Below, one piece after another: positions 27,030 to 29,996 of a stretch of DNA of 29,996 nucleotides. How positions within the stretch are numbered: position 1 is the first letter of the stretch; the number at the start of each line of letters is the position of its first letter. The position numbers and the translations under genes were made by a program. The DNA is from Hyphochytrium catenoides (taxonomy: Eukaryota; Sar; Hyphochytriomycetes; Hyphochytriales; Hyphochytriaceae): contig FLMG01003792.1 of NCBI GenBank assembly GCA_900088475.1, positions 48,505-78,500 on the forward strand, read 5' to 3'. The notes under the pieces were generated by a model. The model ran no database searches. It was not told the DNA's origin and saw only the letters and a list, made by a program, of their open reading frames with translations.

Positions 27030-27617
27030 TCACCATCTTCTGAACTGAGGCCTTCCGTCCGCTGAGCTGACATCTTCACGGAAGAAATTGAGCCAGCTCC
27101 TGGGGCTAAAGGCTGGCGGTTTGGAAGGAAGAGGGAACCAACCGGCGACAAGAACTACAGCGGGGATTGTGGAAGAAGCAATGGAAAGAAGGGGAGGAAG
27201 GGAAGAAGAAGGGCCAAGGCCAAGGTAGAGCGGAGGAGAGACGCTCTAACATTAGACAGCGGCTTCCATGAAAGGTCGTCCTGCATCTCCAGCCTTCCAC
27301 ATAAAGATCAACTCCATAGCGAAAAACGCTCTCATCAACACCTGGTGGCCCCTTGCTTCCGGGATGGGTGGGCAACGAGCCTGTTGACCTCAATGATCAA
27401 AGAAGGGTGGGAACTCACTCTTCCCTCCCCCAAGTAAGGGAGAGTTTGAAATTCCCTCAGTCGTAACAGAGAGCATCTGGGACTGGAAAGCCAGTGTGTC
27501 AGCAATCAGCAACACGGTCCAGCACACAGCAACAGCAGGAAGGGAAGCGCCCGAAGCCAATGCCATAGCCAGAAGAGAAAGACACGAAGCCGGATAGAAG
27601 ATGACTCCTGAAGACAT
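27030..27617 (-). CDS. Putative three-exon small membrane protein gene
   Basis: Proposed exons are 27617-27419, 27380-27328 and 27245-27030, giving 155 residues. It starts at MSSGVIFYP. The first exon has two hydrophobic stretches ('SCLSLLAMALASG' and 'LPAVAVCWTVLLIADTLAF'). It ends at A|GTGAGT, and a 38-nt intron leads to AACAG|GC in matching phase 1. The third exon begins after a CTAAT branch-like site and TTAG. It carries a third hydrophobic stretch ('TIPAVVLVAGWFPLP') and a polar end 'SWLNFFREDVSSADGRP'. I do not recognise the family. The second donor (AGC|GTTTTT) is weak, and exon 2 might extend further with a different splice. The gene is on the same strand as, and upstream of, the giant gene. 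Confidence 0.35.
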
Positions 27618-28362
27618 AATATAGAAGGTGTAAACCTCTTCTATGACGGCTACGCCTCCCTCGCTCCGATGCTGCTGCTGAAGGATGTGAGATCCCACGT
27701 GTCGTCAACATCCATTTATTTTGGAAGGAGGACGACCGACCGAACGATGACCAATTTTAACCAGTCTCTTCTCTCTTTTCTCGTTGATTAGAGGAGAGCA
27801 GTGAAGAAGCTGTTTGCTGCCTCCTGTAAAGAATGACTAGAAAAGCCGAAAGCTGGAAGTCGGAGACGTCGAAAGCTGCTGGAAGTTGGCGAGGCAGTAG
27901 GTCAGAAGAAGACCGACCACGCTGGGACCTATTTTGACACCAATGACGGAGACAAATTTGAATAGTCCGACGACGTCTGTATGGAAAAGACAAACAGACA
28001 GCAACAGCTGATTTGTTGGACTAGTAAGCTCTGCTACCTGGTCTGAAGCGCATCGGTTGCCTCCTTTTTTGACGCTCTCGCTTGTCTTCTTTTTTTCTTT
28101 CTTTGGTCTTTAGGATGGTACTCCCGATGGCTGTTGTTTGTTTTCGCGGGGCAGGGGTGGCGCAGGCATAAAGACTGCTCTCCTTTCCAGAAAGAAGGGC
28201 GTAGAAGAGGTATTATTATTGTTCATCAACCATCAGAATGATGCATTATTCTTCTTAGGGAGACCTCGCTCGCCGGCCCGGGGGTAAAGTGAGGGTGACC
28301 GCTGCTGCTTCTATTAGTATTAGTTAAGTAAAATTACAGAAAAGATCGGTAGTAAAAAGTCA
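27618..28362. other. Intergenic, no gene recognised
   Basis: No supported coding frame. It contains a pyrimidine-rich run around 28080-28110 on the plus strand and otherwise unremarkable sequence. It may hold the promoter of the small minus-strand gene. Confidence 0.5.
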
Positions 28363-28587
28363 TCCATCATCATCTACTACATCGTGCTGTTCGAAAAGAC
28401 GAGGAAGAGATGACTGCGGGATGCAAGTGGCGAGGAGGAAGAGGAGAGGAAATAGTTGTTGCTGACAGTGGTAGCGGATTTTCACTATTAAGGGAACGCC
28501 GCCGTTGCCACCAAAATAAAGTATAGCGCTTGATGATGCCGCCTCTTCTTCTTCTTCTTAAATAGCAGCAGATCATCATCAGGATCG
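28363..28587. repeat. Tandem duplication, copy 1
   Basis: It begins 'tccatcatcatctac' and ends 'atcaggatcg'. It aligns with 28605-28834 with a handful of substitutions and small indels. Shared landmarks are 'gatgactgcgggatg', 'gttgttgctgacagtgg', 'aacgccgccgttgcca' and 'agtatagcgcttgatgatg', then a TTC run. The period is about 242 bp. Confidence 0.9.
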
Positions 28588-28604
28588 ATTGCTGCCGCGC
28601 CTCC

Positions 28605-28834
28605 TCCATCATCATCTACCGTCCTGTTCGAAAAGACCAAGAAGAGATGACTGCGGGATGGAAGGTGGCGAGGAGGAAGGGGAGAGGAGATAGTTGTTGC
28701 TGACAGTGGTGGTAGCGGATTTTCACTATTAGGGGAACGCCGCCGTTGCCACAAAAATAAAGTATAGCGCTTGATGATGCCGCCGCTTCTTCTTCTTCTT
28801 CTTCTTCTCAAATAGCAGCAGACCATCAGGATCG
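28605..28834. repeat. Tandem duplication, copy 2
   Basis: Second copy of the unit at 28363-28587, with the same landmarks in order. The TTC run is longer than in copy 1 and there is an extra GTG triplet ('gtggtggtag'). The minus strand of both copies reads a Lys-rich peptide into 'HHQALYFI' and 'VATAAFP' before a stop. Its polybasic part is just the translated TTC run, so I do not call it a gene. Confidence 0.9.
28786..28809. repeat. TTC microsatellite
   Basis: Eight near-perfect CTT/TTC units on the plus strand at the end of tandem copy 2. The matching run in copy 1 is shorter, consistent with slippage after the duplication. Confidence 0.9.
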
Positions 28835-29425
28835 CTGGCGCGCGCCTGGCTGTTCTTCTTCAACTTTCTTCTTCTGCTGGCTGTCGTTGGAAAGCGGAAT
28901 AATAAATAGATGTAGAACACAGCTTAATGCTGATGTAGTGAGGATTAGACGCCTCCCCGAGACAATATCGGTTCTCAACCCTATAATTATCATCCAGTGA
29001 TTGAAGGCTACTACTAATAATTATTACTCATGATTCATCATCGTTCAAGGTCATCTTCTTCGAAGCTATTGTCCGGCATCGAAGTGGTTGTGCTACATGA
29101 TGATGATGTATAGGGGACCGGAGGAGGCGGCGGAGATGAGGGAATGATGATGATGATGATCGATCGATGACGACGACAAAGAGCTCCTCCTTCTTCAGCA
29201 GCGTAGTAGCTTTATGTTGTCACTCCTAGCACTTCTCGGAGCAACAAATAATAACTGTGGACTTGATGCTACAATTGCCTTTACATGACGAGGGTACAAG
29301 CTTGTCCGGCCAAGAACACCCAAATTCTGTTCGAGCACGTTACAACAATTACCGTTTAGATTCTAGATATAGACCTAATTACCATACGGATTCCCAACAG
29401 AATGTACCGGTTTCGTTGCCGGCAA
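28835..29425. other. Intergenic/3' flank of transposase relic
   Basis: No supported gene. It contains a 10-bp palindrome 'ggcgcgcgcc' (near 28838) and scattered GAT/ATC triplets. If the transposase relic at the right is part of a DNA transposon, its 3' terminal repeat might lie here, but I could not find a convincing inverted repeat without the other end. Confidence 0.4.
29143..29177. repeat. GAT microsatellite with GATC/GAC extensions
   Basis: A run of ATG/GAT triplets grades into 'cgatcgatgacgacgac'. Simple-sequence DNA with no coding significance seen. Confidence 0.8.
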
Positions 29426-29996
29426 TTACATGCTATTGATGCTCTGGCTGTCAATGTCAACAATATTGCGGTGGGATTTCCTTTCACGGACCATTTTCTC
29501 AGTCATAGGGAAGCCACCGTCTTCCACCGCCAGAAGAGCATCCTTTGCCGCAGCCAGTGCTTCATGCTCAGTTAAGGCCCCAAGGCTTGCGTCTCTGGCC
29601 TTCTTCATTGCTTCATAGACCCGGAGGTAATCACGGGTCTTTCGAGCAAAGCGGCGAACACGTTCTAAAGGCAGGAAAGTCGAACCAAGAGAGAGAAGCA
29701 CGTTGCGGGCAAGGTTTTTCGCCAAGAAGTCGTTCGTCTTGCGACGGAAGGAGAGTTTGGACTTTCCCCAACAGTACTCAATACCGACCCCTGCTACCTC
29801 AGGATGGCATTTAGGAGATAACAGAAGGATGTGAAGCAATACCGAGTCGCGTCTCCTTTCTCATCATATACTTCCTCGCTGATAAGAAGAAGCTCGTAGG
29901 CTTTGCCGCTTGTTGCGAGGTTAATCAGTTCTTGAGCTTGGCTCTTCGCGTCTTCTGCTCTTTGTCGCAGAAGGTCTGCCTTCGACATCAGATAGC
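29426..29996 (-). pseudogene. 3' part of DDE transposase-like gene, frame broken
   Basis: The C-terminal half reads 'KCHPEVAGVGIEYCWGKSK', then 'VRRFARKTRDYLRVYE' and 'ERKSHRNIVD', ending at TAA. The HPE...GIEYxWGKSK motif resembles the last catalytic block (I/L-E-x-x-W-G-x-x-K) of Tc1/mariner-IS630-like DDE transposases and related host-genome copies. The upstream half ('LLRQRAEDAKSQAQELINLA ...') is in another frame and runs into a TAG at about 29794. The two frames overlap near 29800-29840. I see no good GT...AG pair that rejoins them, so a frameshift is likely. The gene's 5' part lies outside the window. Confidence 0.6.

Noticed and set aside
28488-28826. 112-codon minus-strand frame with Lys/Arg and Pro/Leu/His stretches
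   Set aside because: It spans the junction of the 242-bp tandem copies. The polybasic parts are translated TTC and GCC/TCC simple sequence, and the frame has no recognisable domain.
28838-28847. Palindrome ggcgcgcgcc as a regulatory site
   Set aside because: A ten-base GC palindrome in low-complexity DNA is not specific enough, and no gene start lies nearby.
1-29996. CRISPR array, tRNA or rRNA genes
   Set aside because: The repeats are long diverged coding exons, not short direct repeats with spacers, and I saw no cloverleaf or rRNA core sequences.

Overview
The window is eukaryotic nuclear DNA. The long open stretches on the minus strand do not end in functional stop codons. They end at GT...AG introns of about 55-155 nt and rejoin in frame. 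I cannot name the species. GC content near one half, short introns, microsatellites and a DDE transposase relic suit a microbial eukaryote such as an alga or other protist, but that is inference.

Almost the whole window (about 26.4 kb down to 0.43 kb, minus strand) is one giant gene. I could place about 40 exons, and adding their lengths gives a protein of roughly 7,570 residues. After a short hydrophobic N-terminus it carries about 35 tandem copies of one beta-rich module of 175-265 residues, nearly always one module per exon. The module core reads 'GF.F ... (T/S)ALG(V/F) ... VGIYD..G.LL ... L.PG..Y.(I/L)...LP', then a variable Pro/Ser/Asn-rich tail ending in '(F/L)(L/I)YTR'. Nearly every intron is phase 2 and splits the codon, usually arginine, at the module junction.

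The first 26 modules form a higher-order repeat. Six recognisable subtypes recur in fixed order with a genomic period of about 4.4 kb: A-B-C-D-E-F, A-B-C-D-E-F, G-B-C-D-E-F, G-B-C-D-E-F, then a partial G-B. Nine further modules (exons between 6.9 and 1.16 kb) are diverged and out of register. There the uniform intron pattern breaks: two phase-1 introns and one exon with two fused modules. A non-module exon (1057-530) caps the C-terminus. The architecture suggests a secreted or surface protein, but its function is unknown.

Upstream of the giant gene, on the same strand, there may be a small three-exon membrane-protein gene (27617-27030). The 27.6-29.4 kb interval looks non-coding; it holds a 242-bp-period tandem duplication and microsatellites. 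The right edge carries the 3' part of a DDE transposase-like gene with a reading-frame break. No tRNA, rRNA, CRISPR or bacterial operon structure was seen.
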